Part shown: positions 17,615 through 25,569 of the stretch, piece by piece
How positions within the stretch are numbered: the stretch's first letter is position 1
Layout of the letters: every line of letters begins with the position of its first letter
Source: Rhodocyclaceae bacterium
GTDB lineage: Bacteria; Pseudomonadota; Gammaproteobacteria; Burkholderiales; Rhodocyclaceae
Direction: 5' to 3'
Assembly (NCBI GenBank): GCA_016704145.1
Contig: JADJAS010000007.1
Location: forward strand, 372,001 to 436,000
Length of the DNA: 64,000 bases
The notes under the pieces: generated by a model
What the model was told of the DNA's origin: nothing
Databases searched by the model: none
What the model saw: only the letters and a program-made list of their open reading frames with translations
Translations under genes and position numbers: made by a program

Positions 17615-17771
17615 CAGCGGGATCGATGGCCACGGGCGGCAGCGAGCCGCACCAGCATTCCCCCAGGCCGGCGGCCATGCCGCAAGTGAAGTGCTCGCCG
17701 CATCGCGGACAAACATTCGTCGTGTTGCCGCCGCCGCCGGCGTGTCGCGACGGCTGACTTTCCCTGTTCAT
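17547..17771 (-). CDS. Cysteine-rich CWC family protein
   Basis: The 74-residue protein shows CPRCGEHFTCG, GECWCGSLPP and GCLCPACL, the pattern of the Cys_rich_CWC family, with eight cysteines that probably bind metal. Function unknown. AAGGGG precedes the ATG at 17771. The first residues (ESQPSRHAG) are encoded by a copy of the dispersed repeat. Its 3' end overlaps nudB on the other strand. Confidence 0.75.
   Translation of the reverse strand: MNRESQPSRHAGGGGNTTNVCPRCGEHFTCGMAAGLGECWCGSLPPVAIDPAVTGCLCPACLAGLAERSRAGPA
17739..17762 (+). repeat. Dispersed repeat copy 3 (uptake-sequence-like)
   Basis: GGCGTGTCGCG then ACGGCTGACTTTC, inside the 5' end of the minus-strand CWC gene, where it is read as ESQPSR. 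Confidence 0.85.
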
Positions 17772-17779
17772 GACCGCCC

Positions 17780-17806
17780 CTTGAATTCTCCGTCAAAGCA
17801 CCTATT
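17780..17806 (+). promoter_or_regulatory. Possible heat-shock (sigma-32) promoter of hsp20
   Basis: CTTGAA (17780-17785) and, 15 bases later, CCTATT resemble the sigma-32 elements CTTGAA and CCCATNT. It lies 54 bases before the hsp20 start. The -10 match is imperfect. Confidence 0.35.
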
Positions 17807-17859
17807 TTCATGGCAAGGGAACAATCCCTCAACTCAACCCGTGCAGACAGGAGAACATC

Positions 17860-18273
17860 ATGGCCAACATCACCCGATATGATCCGCTCGACGACTTTTT
17901 CCGTGGTTTCTTCGTGCGACCGGTGGAGATGGGCAACATGCCGGAAGCGCCAAGCGTGAAGATCGACGTGAAGGAGCAGGAAAAGACTTTCGTCGTCCAC
18001 GCCGAGATGCCCGGTATCAGGAAAGAGGACATTCATGTCGTCATCGACGGGCCGTCGGTATCGATCACCGCGGAGCGCAAGCAGGAGAAGGAAGTGAAGG
18101 AAGGCGAGCGCGTGCTGCGCACCGAACGTTACTTCGGCAAAGTTTCGCGCAGCTTCCAGCTCGGGCAGGACATCGACGATGGCGCGGCAAGCGCGAAGTT
18201 CACCGATGGCGTGCTGGAATTGACATTGCCGAAAAAGGCCGCGACGCAGTCGAAGCGGCTGGCCATCGACTGA
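17860..18273 (+). CDS. Hsp20/alpha-crystallin small heat-shock protein
   Basis: The 137-residue protein has the alpha-crystallin domain (PSVKIDVKEQEKTFVVHAEM to DGVLELTLPK), with GVLELTLPK as the classic motif. The short N-terminal arm (DPLDDFFRGFF) should drive oligomers. An ATP-independent holdase in the cytoplasm. AGGAG precedes the ATG. Monocistronic: a strong terminator follows and a sigma-32-like promoter precedes it. Confidence 0.93.
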   Translation: MANITRYDPLDDFFRGFFVRPVEMGNMPEAPSVKIDVKEQEKTFVVHAEMPGIRKEDIHVVIDGPSVSITAERKQEKEVKEGERVLRTERYFGKVSRSFQLGQDIDDGAASAKFTDGVLELTLPKKAATQSKRLAID

Positions 18274-18282
18274 CCGGCCAGT

Positions 18283-18306
18283 GAAAGTCAGGCGTGGCGG
18301 CGCGGC
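18283..18306 (-). repeat. Dispersed repeat copy 4 (one core mismatch)
   Basis: GAAAGTCAGGCGTGGCGG, nine bases after the hsp20 stop and upstream of its terminator. One base of the core differs (GGCG for GCCG). Confidence 0.75.
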
Positions 18307-18328
18307 GAGCATCGCCCGATGCCACAAG

Positions 18329-18370
18329 AAGGACGGCGGCAGTAGAATCCCGCCGTCCTTTTTATTTTTA
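18329..18370 (+). terminator. Rho-independent terminator of hsp20
   Basis: AAGGACGGCGG (18329-18339) pairs with CCGCCGTCCTT (18350-18360) in a perfect 11-bp stem, followed by TTTTATTTTTA. It lies 12 bases before argB, so argB must have a promoter within or after this region, or depend on read-through. Confidence 0.9.
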
Positions 18371-18381
18371 CCTTTCGCGCC

Positions 18382-19278
18382 ATGACCACCCAAGCCGCCG
18401 ACGCCCTGCCCGCCGCCACCAAGGCCAAGATCCTCGGCGAGGCACTGCCCTACATCAAGCGCTTCTTCGACAAAACCATCGTCATCAAGTATGGCGGCAA
18501 CGCCATGACCGACCCGAAGCTGCAGGACGGCTTCGCGCGCGACGTGGTGCTGCTCAAGCTGGTCGGCATGAATCCGGTGGTGGTGCATGGCGGCGGACCG
18601 CAGATCGAGGACCTGCTCAAGCGCGTCGGCAAGAAGGGCGAGTTCATCCAGGGCATGCGCGTCACCGACGAAGAGACCATGGATATCGTCGAGATGGTGC
18701 TCGGTGGCCAGGTGAACAAGGAGATCGTCAATCTCATCAACCAGCACGGCGGCAAGGCGGTCGGCCTGACCGGCCAGGACGGCAACTTCATCCGCGCCAA
18801 GAAGCTGATGCTGCCCAACAAGGACAAGCCCGAGGAATTGATCGACATCGGCTCGGTCGGCGAAATCACGTCGATCGATCCCTCGATCATTGCCTTCCTC
18901 GACAGCGGCGACTTCATCCCGGTGATCGCGCCGATCGGCGTCGGGCCAAAGGGCGAAACCTACAACATCAACGCCGACGTCGTCGCCGGCAAGATTGCCG
19001 AAGTGCTGAACGCCGAGAAACTGGTGCTGCTCACCAACACGCCAGGCGTGCTGGACAAGGCGGGCAATCTGCTCACCGGCATCACGCCGAAGGAGATCGA
19101 CGCCATGGTCGAGGACGGCACGCTTTCCGGCGGCATGCTGCCGAAGATCGGCTCGGCGCTGGACGCGGCGAGAAGCGGCGTGAAGAGCGTGCACATCATC
19201 GACGGCCGGGTCGAACACGCTTTGCTGCTGGAAATCCTCACCGACGAGGGCGTCGGCACGCTGATCAAGTCGAAATAG
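18382..19278 (+). CDS. argB: Acetylglutamate kinase
   Basis: The 298-residue protein phosphorylates N-acetylglutamate, step two of arginine synthesis. It shows IVIKYGGNAM, VVVHGGGPQI, NADVVAGKIAEVL, LLTNTPGVLDKAG and GGMLPKI of the amino-acid kinase fold. An N-terminal extension of about 28 residues suggests the arginine-sensitive hexameric type. slmA starts two bases after its stop. Confidence 0.96.
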   Translation: MTTQAADALPAATKAKILGEALPYIKRFFDKTIVIKYGGNAMTDPKLQDGFARDVVLLKLVGMNPVVVHGGGPQIEDLLKRVGKKGEFIQGMRVTDEETMDIVEMVLGGQVNKEIVNLINQHGGKAVGLTGQDGNFIRAKKLMLPNKDKPEELIDIGSVGEITSIDPSIIAFLDSGDFIPVIAPIGVGPKGETYNINADVVAGKIAEVLNAEKLVLLTNTPGVLDKAGNLLTGITPKEIDAMVEDGTLSGGMLPKIGSALDAARSGVKSVHIIDGRVEHALLLEILTDEGVGTLIKSK

Positions 19279-19279
19279 C

Positions 19280-19858
19280 ATGAGCACCGCCAAGCCCGGC
19301 GAGAAGAAGCTGCTGATCCTGCAAACGATCGCGCACCTGCTGGAATCGCCGTCCGGCGAGAAGATCACGACGGCATTGCTGGCGAAGAAACTATCGGTTT
19401 CCGAAGCCGCCCTCTACCGTCACTTCGCCAGCAAGGCGCAAATGTACGACGGCCTGATCGAATTCATCGAGTCGAGCCTGTTCACCGTCATCAACCAGAT
19501 CGGCGCCGACGAGGATAACGGTCTCAAGCAGGTGGAACTGGTCATGGTCACCCTGCTCGCCTTCGCCCAGAAAAACCGTGGGCTCACCCGCGTGCTGATC
19601 GGCGACGCGCTGGTGCACGAGCATCCACGCCTGCAAGCGCGCATCAACCAGTTGCTCGACCGCGTCGAAGCATCGCTCAAACAGTCGCTGCGCATCGCCG
19701 CTACCCAGGGAACCCACGCCGAGCATCATGATGTCGCCGCTCACGCCGACGTCCTGATCTGCCACGCGCTCGGTCGCTGGCACCGGTTCGTGAAAAGCGG
19801 CTTCAAGGAGGATCCACTGTCGGCCTGGCCGGCACAATGGCAATTGCTGGCTCACTGA
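19280..19858 (+). CDS. slmA: Nucleoid occlusion factor SlmA (TetR family)
   Basis: The 192-residue protein matches SlmA along its length: the helix-turn-helix TTALLAKKLSVSEAALYRHF, then LIEFIESSLFTVINQI, LTRVLIGDALVHEHPRLQAR and INQLLDRVEASL. SlmA bound to DNA blocks FtsZ polymerisation over the nucleoid. It directly follows argB and precedes a cheZ-like gene in the same direction. Confidence 0.9.
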   Translation: MSTAKPGEKKLLILQTIAHLLESPSGEKITTALLAKKLSVSEAALYRHFASKAQMYDGLIEFIESSLFTVINQIGADEDNGLKQVELVMVTLLAFAQKNRGLTRVLIGDALVHEHPRLQARINQLLDRVEASLKQSLRIAATQGTHAEHHDVAAHADVLICHALGRWHRFVKSGFKEDPLSAWPAQWQLLAH

Positions 19859-19868
19859 GGGAGACGTA

Positions 19869-20411
19869 ATGAAAACGAAAACCAAGCCGGTCGCCGGCGG
19901 CAATCTCACCACTGGCAAGGCCGCCGCCCGGCCGAAATCGCCGACGGCCAAGGCTGCGGTCAAGCAAGGGGCGCCGGGCACCGGGCAGGTACTGAAGGAG
20001 TTGAAGTCGCTGGCCAAGGAATTGAACAAGGCTGCGGAGGGCATCGGCAAGCGCACGCCCGGCGACCCCAAGGACATCTCGGCCATCCTGGGCAATGTCG
20101 AGCGCATGACGGCCGAGGCGGCCAACAAGTCGCTGGCCGAAGCGGAGATGGCCAAGCACATCCTCGCCTCGGCACACGACTGCCTTGCCAAGGACTGGAG
20201 CCGCAAGGAGATCGACGCCCATCTGCAAGGCATCGGCGCGCACCTGACCAACATCATCGTCGCCCAGGAGTTCCAGGACCTGGCCGGCCAGGCGATCCGC
20301 AAGGCGATGAAGGCGCTGGTCGGCGCCATCGTCGTCGAAACGGCCGCCGGCGACGACCGCAAGCTCTCGCAGAACGAGGTGGACAGCCTGCTGAAGGAGC
20401 TGATGCTGTAG
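19869..20411 (+). CDS. CheZ-like chemotaxis phosphatase
   Basis: The 180-residue protein has a disordered Lys/Ala-rich N-terminus (1-40), then a long helical part with IIVAQEFQDLAGQAIRKAM. D137 and Q141 sit where E. coli CheZ has its catalytic D143 and Q147. It ends LSQNEVDSLLKELML, like the CheY-binding C-terminal helix of CheZ. It probably dephosphorylates a CheY-type regulator. No other chemotaxis or flagellar gene is near, so the partner is unknown. GGAG lies before the ATG. Confidence 0.75.
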   Translation: MKTKTKPVAGGNLTTGKAAARPKSPTAKAAVKQGAPGTGQVLKELKSLAKELNKAAEGIGKRTPGDPKDISAILGNVERMTAEAANKSLAEAEMAKHILASAHDCLAKDWSRKEIDAHLQGIGAHLTNIIVAQEFQDLAGQAIRKAMKALVGAIVVETAAGDDRKLSQNEVDSLLKELML

Positions 20412-20424
20412 GCGTCGGGCCGCT

Positions 20425-21435
20425 CTACCGCCACAACGCCTCGGCCGCCTCCAGCGCGAAGTAGGTCAGGATGCCGTCGGCGCCAGCCCGCTTGAAGCAC
20501 AACAGCGCTTCCAGCATGCAGGCGTCGTTGTCCAGCCAACCGTTGGCGGCGGCCGCCCTGAGCATGGCGTATTCACCGCTGACCTGGTAGGCATAGGTCG
20601 GCACGCCGAATTCGTCCTTCACCCGCCGCACGATGTCGAGATAAGGCATGCCCGGCTTGACCATGAACATGTCGGCGCCTTCGTCGAGGTCGAGCGCAAC
20701 CTCCCGCAGGGCTTCGTCCGAATTGCCGGGATCCATCTGGTAGGTGTACTTGTTGCCCTTGCCGAGATTGGCCGCCGAGCCCACCGCGTCCCGGAACGGG
20801 CCGTAAAAGCTCGACGCATATTTCGCCGAGTACGCCAGGATGCGCGTGTGGATGAATTTCTTGGCGTCCAGCGCGGTGCGCACGGCGCCGATGCGACCGT
20901 CCATCATGTCCGACGGCGCCACCACGTCGGCGCCCGCACCAGCGTGACACAAGGCCTGCTTGACCAGCGCCTCGACCGTCTCATCGTTCATCACGTAACC
21001 GGTCGGATCGGCCGGATCGATCAACCCGTCCTGGCCATGGCTGGTGTAAGGGTCGAGCGCGACATCGGTGATCACCCCCAGTTCCGGCAGCTCCTTCTTG
21101 AGCGCCGCCACCACGACAGGCACCAATCCATCGGGATTCCAGGCTTCCTCGGCGGCCGGCGATTTCTTGCCGGCGTCGATCACCGGGAACAGCGCCAGCG
21201 CCGGAATGCCCAGCCGCGCCGCGCGTTCGGCTACCGGCAGGAGCTTATCGAGGCTCATACGCTCGACGCCGGGCATGGAAGCCACCGCCTCGGTACGCCC
21301 CCGACCTGCCAGGACGAAGACGGGGTAGATGAAATCGTCGGCACCGAGACTACTTTCCCTCATCAGCCGTCGCGAGAAATCGTCTCGGCGCATGCGGCGC
21401 ATGCGCGTGGCGGGAAATGCACCTTTCTGGTTCAT
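20425..21435 (-). CDS. hemB: Delta-aminolevulinic acid dehydratase (porphobilinogen synthase)
   Basis: The 336-residue enzyme condenses two 5-aminolevulinates in haem synthesis. It shows GVITDVALDPYTSHGQDG, DVVAPSDMMDGRIGAVR, ILAYSAKYASSFYGPFRDA with one Schiff-base lysine and ADMFMVKPGMPYLD with the other. The frame is open 38 codons further, but ATG 21435 gives the family N-terminus. Convergent with the cheZ-like gene. Confidence 0.96.
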   Translation of the reverse strand: MNQKGAFPATRMRRMRRDDFSRRLMRESSLGADDFIYPVFVLAGRGRTEAVASMPGVERMSLDKLLPVAERAARLGIPALALFPVIDAGKKSPAAEEAWNPDGLVPVVVAALKKELPELGVITDVALDPYTSHGQDGLIDPADPTGYVMNDETVEALVKQALCHAGAGADVVAPSDMMDGRIGAVRTALDAKKFIHTRILAYSAKYASSFYGPFRDAVGSAANLGKGNKYTYQMDPGNSDEALREVALDLDEGADMFMVKPGMPYLDIVRRVKDEFGVPTYAYQVSGEYAMLRAAAANGWLDNDACMLEALLCFKRAGADGILTYFALEAAEALWR

Positions 21436-21477
21436 GGGTATCTCGCAAAAAACATTTCTGGAACTTTCACCATTCAT

Positions 21478-21600
21478 CGCAATCTTAGATTGCGGATGAC
21501 GTGCGGTCATCCCCCGCTTCACCTCCCTGAGCGGGTGCCTTAACCCCATTAAGGCAATTGGCCCCCGGCTTCTCCCCTTTGGCCGGGGGCTTTCTTTTTG
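21478..21600 (+). ncRNA. Candidate structured small RNA between hemB and engB
   Basis: Five hairpins follow each other: CGCAATC/GATTGCG (21478-21494), GGATGAC/GTCATCC (21494-21512), CCCGCT/AGCGGG (21513-21535) with CACCTCCCT in its loop, GCCTTAA/TTAAGGC (21537-21555), and a terminator GCCCCCGGC/GCCGGGGGC (21561-21590) followed by TTTCTTTTTG. The T-run is on the plus strand, yet both flanking genes are on the minus strand. This fits a separate short plus-strand RNA with an exposed anti-Shine-Dalgarno loop. Spot 42 and ErsA lie beside engB in other bacteria in the same relation. No clear promoter; the 5' end is a guess. Confidence 0.42.
21561..21600 (+). terminator. Plus-strand terminator in a gap flanked by minus-strand genes
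   Basis: A perfect 9-bp GC-rich stem (21561-21569 with 21582-21590) is followed by TTTCTTTTTG. On the minus strand no T-run follows, so it does not serve engB. Confidence 0.75.
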
Positions 21601-21622
21601 GCGCCGCCGAAATCAATCATGC

Positions 21623-22222
21623 TCAAAGCGGATTTTCCAGCCAGGAAGCGATCACCGTTTCCGCCTCGTCCATGCCCTGCTTCTTCAGGCTGGAGAAAAG
21701 CTGCGCGGTGATCGGCGAGCCGGCTTCGGCCATTTCGGTACGCACCTCGCGCAGCACCTTGGCCTGTTCCTGGCGGGTCAGCTTGTCCGCCTTGGTCAGC
21801 AGGCAATGGATCGGCTTGCCGGTCGGCCCAAACCAGTTGATCATCTGCCGGTCGAGATCGGTCAGCGGCCGGCGCGCATCCATGATCATCACCAGGCCCG
21901 CCAGTGCCTGGCGGCGGGCGAGATAGGTTTCCAGCAAACCCTGCCACTGCTTTCTGATTTTCTCCGGCACGTCCGCGTATCCGTATCCCGGCAAATCGAC
22001 CAGCGCCGCGCCGTTGCGCAGACGGAACAGGTTGATCAACTGAGTGCGACCGGGCGTCTTCGACACGAAGGCCAGCCGGGTATGGCCGACCAGTGTATTG
22101 ATGGCCGACGATTTTCCCGCGTTGGAGCGGCCGGCAAAAGCGATTTCCGGACCCGTCGCGTCCGGCAGATCCTGCGGCTTCGCGACGGATAGCTCGAAGA
22201 CCGCGTGGCGAAACAGGGACAT
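21623..22222 (-). CDS. engB: Ribosome biogenesis GTP-binding protein EngB (YsxC/YihA)
   Basis: The 199-residue GTPase has G1 GRSNAGKS (31-38), switch region KTPGRTQLINLF, G3 DLPGYGYA and G4 TKADKL. It is needed for large-subunit assembly. ATG 22222 gives the family N-terminus MSLFRHAVFELS. Divergent from cytochrome c4. Confidence 0.95.
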   Translation of the reverse strand: MSLFRHAVFELSVAKPQDLPDATGPEIAFAGRSNAGKSSAINTLVGHTRLAFVSKTPGRTQLINLFRLRNGAALVDLPGYGYADVPEKIRKQWQGLLETYLARRQALAGLVMIMDARRPLTDLDRQMINWFGPTGKPIHCLLTKADKLTRQEQAKVLREVRTEMAEAGSPITAQLFSSLKKQGMDEAETVIASWLENPL

Positions 22223-22305
22223 GGCGGGGCTGCGGAGGCGTGGTCGATGGGTCGGGTTAGAATAACACGTTCGATTGCCCATTCCGGGCCGCCCAGGAGC
22301 ACCCC

Positions 22306-22971
22306 ATGAAGCATTCGCCGATGCCGCCCTCGCTGATGACCGCGCTGCTCATGGCCGCCACCTTCGTCGCCACCATCGCCAATGCCAATGAGCCCGCCAA
22401 GGCCCCGTATCGGGGCGATCCCGTCAAGGGCAAGGAAATCGCCGCGACGGTCTGCGCCGCCTGCCACAATCCGGACGGCAACAGCACACAGGCGGCCAAT
22501 CCCAAGCTCGCCGGCCAGCACGCCGAGTACCTCGTCAAGCAGATGAAGGAGTTCAAGGCAGCCGAAAGCAAGCAGCCGGTGCGCGTCAACGCCGTCATGA
22601 ACGGCATGATCGCGGCCTACAACGAGGATCAGATGCGCGACCTGGCCGCTTGGTTCGGCGCCCAGACGCTGCTTGGCGAAAAGGCCCGCAACCGCGACAC
22701 CATCGAAGCCGGGCAGAAGCTTTACCGCGCCGGCAACATGGCCAAGGGCCTGCCAGCCTGCGCCGCTTGCCACGGCCCGGCCGGTGCCGGCATCCCCGCC
22801 CAGTATCCGCGCATCGGCGGTCAGTTCGCCGAGTATATCGAGGCCCAGTTGAAGGCCTTCCGCGACGAATCGCGCGCCAACGATCCCAACAAGATGATGC
22901 GCATGGTCGCCATCAAGATGACCGACGCCGAAATCAAGGCGGTGTCGGATTACATCGCCGGCTTGCGCTGA
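22306..22971 (+). CDS. Dihaem cytochrome c4-type protein
   Basis: The 221-residue periplasmic protein has a signal peptide (about 1-28) and two homologous class I domains with CAACH at 50-54 and 152-156. Axial methionines probably lie in the MNGMI segment and near MMRMV. It fits cytochrome c4, an electron donor to terminal oxidases. GGAG precedes the ATG. A TAGAAT element at 22258-22263 may be part of its promoter. Confidence 0.88.
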   Translation: MKHSPMPPSLMTALLMAATFVATIANANEPAKAPYRGDPVKGKEIAATVCAACHNPDGNSTQAANPKLAGQHAEYLVKQMKEFKAAESKQPVRVNAVMNGMIAAYNEDQMRDLAAWFGAQTLLGEKARNRDTIEAGQKLYRAGNMAKGLPACAACHGPAGAGIPAQYPRIGGQFAEYIEAQLKAFRDESRANDPNKMMRMVAIKMTDAEIKAVSDYIAGLR

Positions 22972-23077
22972 GGATATATCTCCCTCCTTGCAGCAGGGGC
23001 GGCGATGCCGCCTTTTTTTGCTTTCCCGGCCGCTTTCGCGGAAACTTGCGAAGGCAACCACGAGTCGAACGCGAATC

Positions 23078-24007
23078 ATGCTCATCCGGCGCCCGCACGA
23101 CGTTCCGCCCTCCGAGATCACGCCAAAGTCAGTGTTCGCGCAACGCCGGCATTTCCTGCAATTCGCGGCCGGCGGCGCCCTATCGCTGGCGCTGCCGGCG
23201 GCGCATGCCGGCGACAAGCTGCCGATCGCGGCACGCAGCCCGCTGTCCACCGACGAGGAGCCGACGCCTTACCGGCACATCGCCGGCTACAACAATTTCG
23301 TTGAATTCGGCAACGGCAAGGAAGTCCCGGCCGAGCGCGCCCACCGCCTGCGCACCGCGCCCTGGTCGGTCACGCTCGACGGGCTGGTGCACAAGCCCCG
23401 CACGCTGGCCATCGAGGACATCCTCAAGCTTGCCCCGCTGGAGGATCGCGTCTATCGCCTGCGCTGCGTCGAAGGCTGGAGCATGGTGGTACCGTGGGTC
23501 GGCTTCTCGCTGTCGGCCCTGCTCAAACAGGTGGAGCCGCTAAGCAGTGCCAGGTACGTCGCGTTCGAATCGGTCGTGCAGCCCGACACCCAGCCTGGCG
23601 TCCGCTTCCCGCTGCTCGACTGGCCTTACACCGAGGGGCTGCGCCTCGACGAAGCCATGCATCCGCTGACGCTCGCCGCCGTCGGCCTGTACGGCGAAGT
23701 CATGCCCAACCAGAATGGCGCGCCGATCCGGCTGATCGTGCCGTGGAAATATGGCTTCAAGAGCGCCAAGTCGATCGTGCGCATCCGCTTCACCGACCAT
23801 GAGCCGCCGACCACCTGGAACAACCTGCAACCGGAGGAATACGGCTTCTACGCCAATGTCAATCCCGAAGTCAGCCATCCGCGCTGGAGCCAGGCGCGGG
23901 AGCGCCGCATCGGCGACTTCCTCAAGCGGCCGACGCGCATGTTCAACGGCTACGCCGACCAGGTCGGCCAGCTTTACGCCGGCCTCGACCTGCACAAGTA
24001 TTACTGA
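23078..24007 (+). CDS. msrP: Protein-methionine-sulfoxide reductase catalytic subunit MsrP (YedY)
   Basis: This periplasmic molybdopterin enzyme repairs oxidised methionines. The 309-residue protein has a Tat signal (QRRHFLQFAAGGALSLALP), the molybdenum-binding cysteine C130 in YRLRCVEGWSMVVPW, and PWKYGFKSAKSIVRI typical of YedY. ATG 23078 leaves a short extension before the Tat motif. msrQ starts at its stop codon. A degraded repeat copy lies at 23124-23147. Confidence 0.95.
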   Translation: MLIRRPHDVPPSEITPKSVFAQRRHFLQFAAGGALSLALPAAHAGDKLPIAARSPLSTDEEPTPYRHIAGYNNFVEFGNGKEVPAERAHRLRTAPWSVTLDGLVHKPRTLAIEDILKLAPLEDRVYRLRCVEGWSMVVPWVGFSLSALLKQVEPLSSARYVAFESVVQPDTQPGVRFPLLDWPYTEGLRLDEAMHPLTLAAVGLYGEVMPNQNGAPIRLIVPWKYGFKSAKSIVRIRFTDHEPPTTWNNLQPEEYGFYANVNPEVSHPRWSQARERRIGDFLKRPTRMFNGYADQVGQLYAGLDLHKYY

Positions 24008-24645
24008 TGGAAAAGCGGATCGCCGCCGCCAAGGCCGTTCTGTTCGTCTGCTGCCTGCTGCCGCTGGCGCATTACGGCATCGCGCTCTGGCAGGATACGC
24101 TGGGCGCCAACCCCATCGAAGCCCTCACCCGCGGCCTCGGCGACTGGGCGCTGCGCCTGCTGCTGATCACGCTCGCCGTCACCCCCCTGCGCCGCGCCAC
24201 CGGCTGGGCCTGGCTGCTCAGGTTGCGGCGCATGCTCGGCCTCTTCGCCTTCTTCTATGCCTGCCTCCACCTCGTCGCCTACCTCTGGCTCGATCAGTTC
24301 TTCGACTGGGTGGACATCGGCCGCGACATCCTCAAGCGGCCGTTCATCACCGTCGGCATGGCGACCTTCCTGCTGCTGGTGCCGCTGGCGGCAACATCGA
24401 CCAACGCCATGATCCGCCGTCTCGGCGGCAGGCGCTGGCAACGTCTGCATCGGCTGATCTACCCGGCGGCGCTGCTCGCGGTGCTGCACTTCACCTGGAT
24501 GGTGAAGGTCGACATCACCGAACCGGCGCTTTACGGCGCGCTCGTCGCCATCCTGCTCGGCCTGCGTGCCTGGTGGCGGTTCGACGATGCGCGCGGAACC
24601 CTGGCGCCGCGGCACCGGATCATTCCGATCCAGATTCGTCGCTGA
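24007..24645 (+). CDS. msrQ: Haem-binding membrane subunit MsrQ (YedZ)
   Basis: The 212-residue polytopic protein has about six membrane helices and histidines for haem b (ACLHLVAYLW, WQRLHRLIY, VLHFTWMV). It passes electrons from the quinone pool to MsrP. Its ATG shares a base with the msrP stop, so the two form an operon. Its 3' end overlaps a convergent small gene by 26 bases. Confidence 0.95.
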   Translation: MEKRIAAAKAVLFVCCLLPLAHYGIALWQDTLGANPIEALTRGLGDWALRLLLITLAVTPLRRATGWAWLLRLRRMLGLFAFFYACLHLVAYLWLDQFFDWVDIGRDILKRPFITVGMATFLLLVPLAATSTNAMIRRLGGRRWQRLHRLIYPAALLAVLHFTWMVKVDITEPALYGALVAILLGLRAWWRFDDARGTLAPRHRIIPIQIRR

Positions 24646-24790
24646 TCCGCAAGCGCGCACTTGCCGCCTGCCGTGCCCGCGAAGCGAGCTTGTCCGTGCG
24701 CTGGTACGGCCCGCCCTTCTTCATGATCGGCGCCACGGCCAGCGGGTTGCGACGGCTGACTTTCAGCTTCCTGCGCTTCATCTTCTTCAT
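24620..24790 (-). CDS. Small basic conserved-type protein, 56 residues, function unknown
   Basis: The protein is strongly basic at its start (MKKMKRRKLKVSRR), then RNPLAVAPIMKKGG and an Arg/Ala-rich tail. No known function recognised; the RNP-x-A-x-KKGG pattern recalls small hypothetical proteins of Betaproteobacteria. Its ATG overlaps the bioC stop as ATGA, strong support for real translation. The dispersed repeat encodes its LKVSRR segment. It overlaps the end of msrQ. Confidence 0.62.
   Translation of the reverse strand: MKKMKRRKLKVSRRNPLAVAPIMKKGGPYQRTDKLASRARQAASARLRISDESGSE
24741..24764 (+). repeat. Dispersed repeat copy 5 (uptake-sequence-like)
   Basis: Exact core ACGGCTGACTTTC with a weaker left half, inside the minus-strand 56-residue gene, where it is read as LKVSRR. 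Confidence 0.8.
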
Positions 24791-25569
24791 CGCACGAACC
24801 TGACGATGGCGCGGCCATCCGCCGCAACCTTGGCCTCGCCTTGCCAGGCATGGCCATGGACGATCTCGAAGCTGGCATGGCGGTTCCATCCGGCCAACAC
24901 GCGCCGCCAGTCGCGCCAGCCCATGCGGCCGAGCAAGCCGTCGCGCACCCCCAGATGGCGCTGGTCGGCGAGCAGCTGGCGCGGCCGGCGATAGTCGAAC
25001 GTGATCATCTCCATGTCCATCACCGGATCGGCGAAACCGGCCGCCACCAGCATGTCGCCAATGTCGTGCATGTCGGCGAAGCGGCGCAAGCCGGTCGCGC
25101 CCGCCGTGCGCAGTTCCTTTAGCGTATCCGGGCCGAGCATGGCGAAAGTCAGCAGCCCGCCGACGGCGAGCACGCGATGCAGTTCACGGAACGCCGGCAG
25201 CGGATCGTCAAGCCAGTGCAGCATCAGGTTCGACCAAACGAGATCGACGCTGCCTGCCTTGAACGGCAGTGCGCGCACATCGGCGTTCACCAGCCGCGGC
25301 GCCTTGCCGCGCAGGCGCTGCATCAGCGACGCGCGCGACTTCACCGCTAGCAGCATCGGCCGGGCAAAATCGACCGCCAATGGCAATGCATCGGGGTAGC
25401 GCCGCCGAAGCTCGCGGATGCCATCGCCGGTGGCGCAACCGACGTCGGCCACGCACCGGGGCGCAATCTTGATGAAGTCGAGGCGCGCGGCCATGCGCTC
25501 GCCGACTTCCCGCGCCAGCACTGCCGCCTCGTCGTAGCACGCAGCGGCACGGGAAAAATCGTCGCGCAT
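24787..25569 (-). CDS. bioC: Malonyl-ACP O-methyltransferase BioC
   Basis: The 260-residue SAM-dependent enzyme starts the pimeloyl branch of biotin synthesis. It shows the SAM loop VADVGCATGDG, DLVWSNLMLHWLDDP, and LLTFAMLGPDTLKELR, the BioC hallmark. ATG 25569 shares its A with the bioB stop. The gene before it is bioB and the one after is the small basic protein, all coupled. Confidence 0.93.
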   Translation of the reverse strand: MRDDFSRAAACYDEAAVLAREVGERMAARLDFIKIAPRCVADVGCATGDGIRELRRRYPDALPLAVDFARPMLLAVKSRASLMQRLRGKAPRLVNADVRALPFKAGSVDLVWSNLMLHWLDDPLPAFRELHRVLAVGGLLTFAMLGPDTLKELRTAGATGLRRFADMHDIGDMLVAAGFADPVMDMEMITFDYRRPRQLLADQRHLGVRDGLLGRMGWRDWRRVLAGWNRHASFEIVHGHAWQGEAKVAADGRAIVRFVR

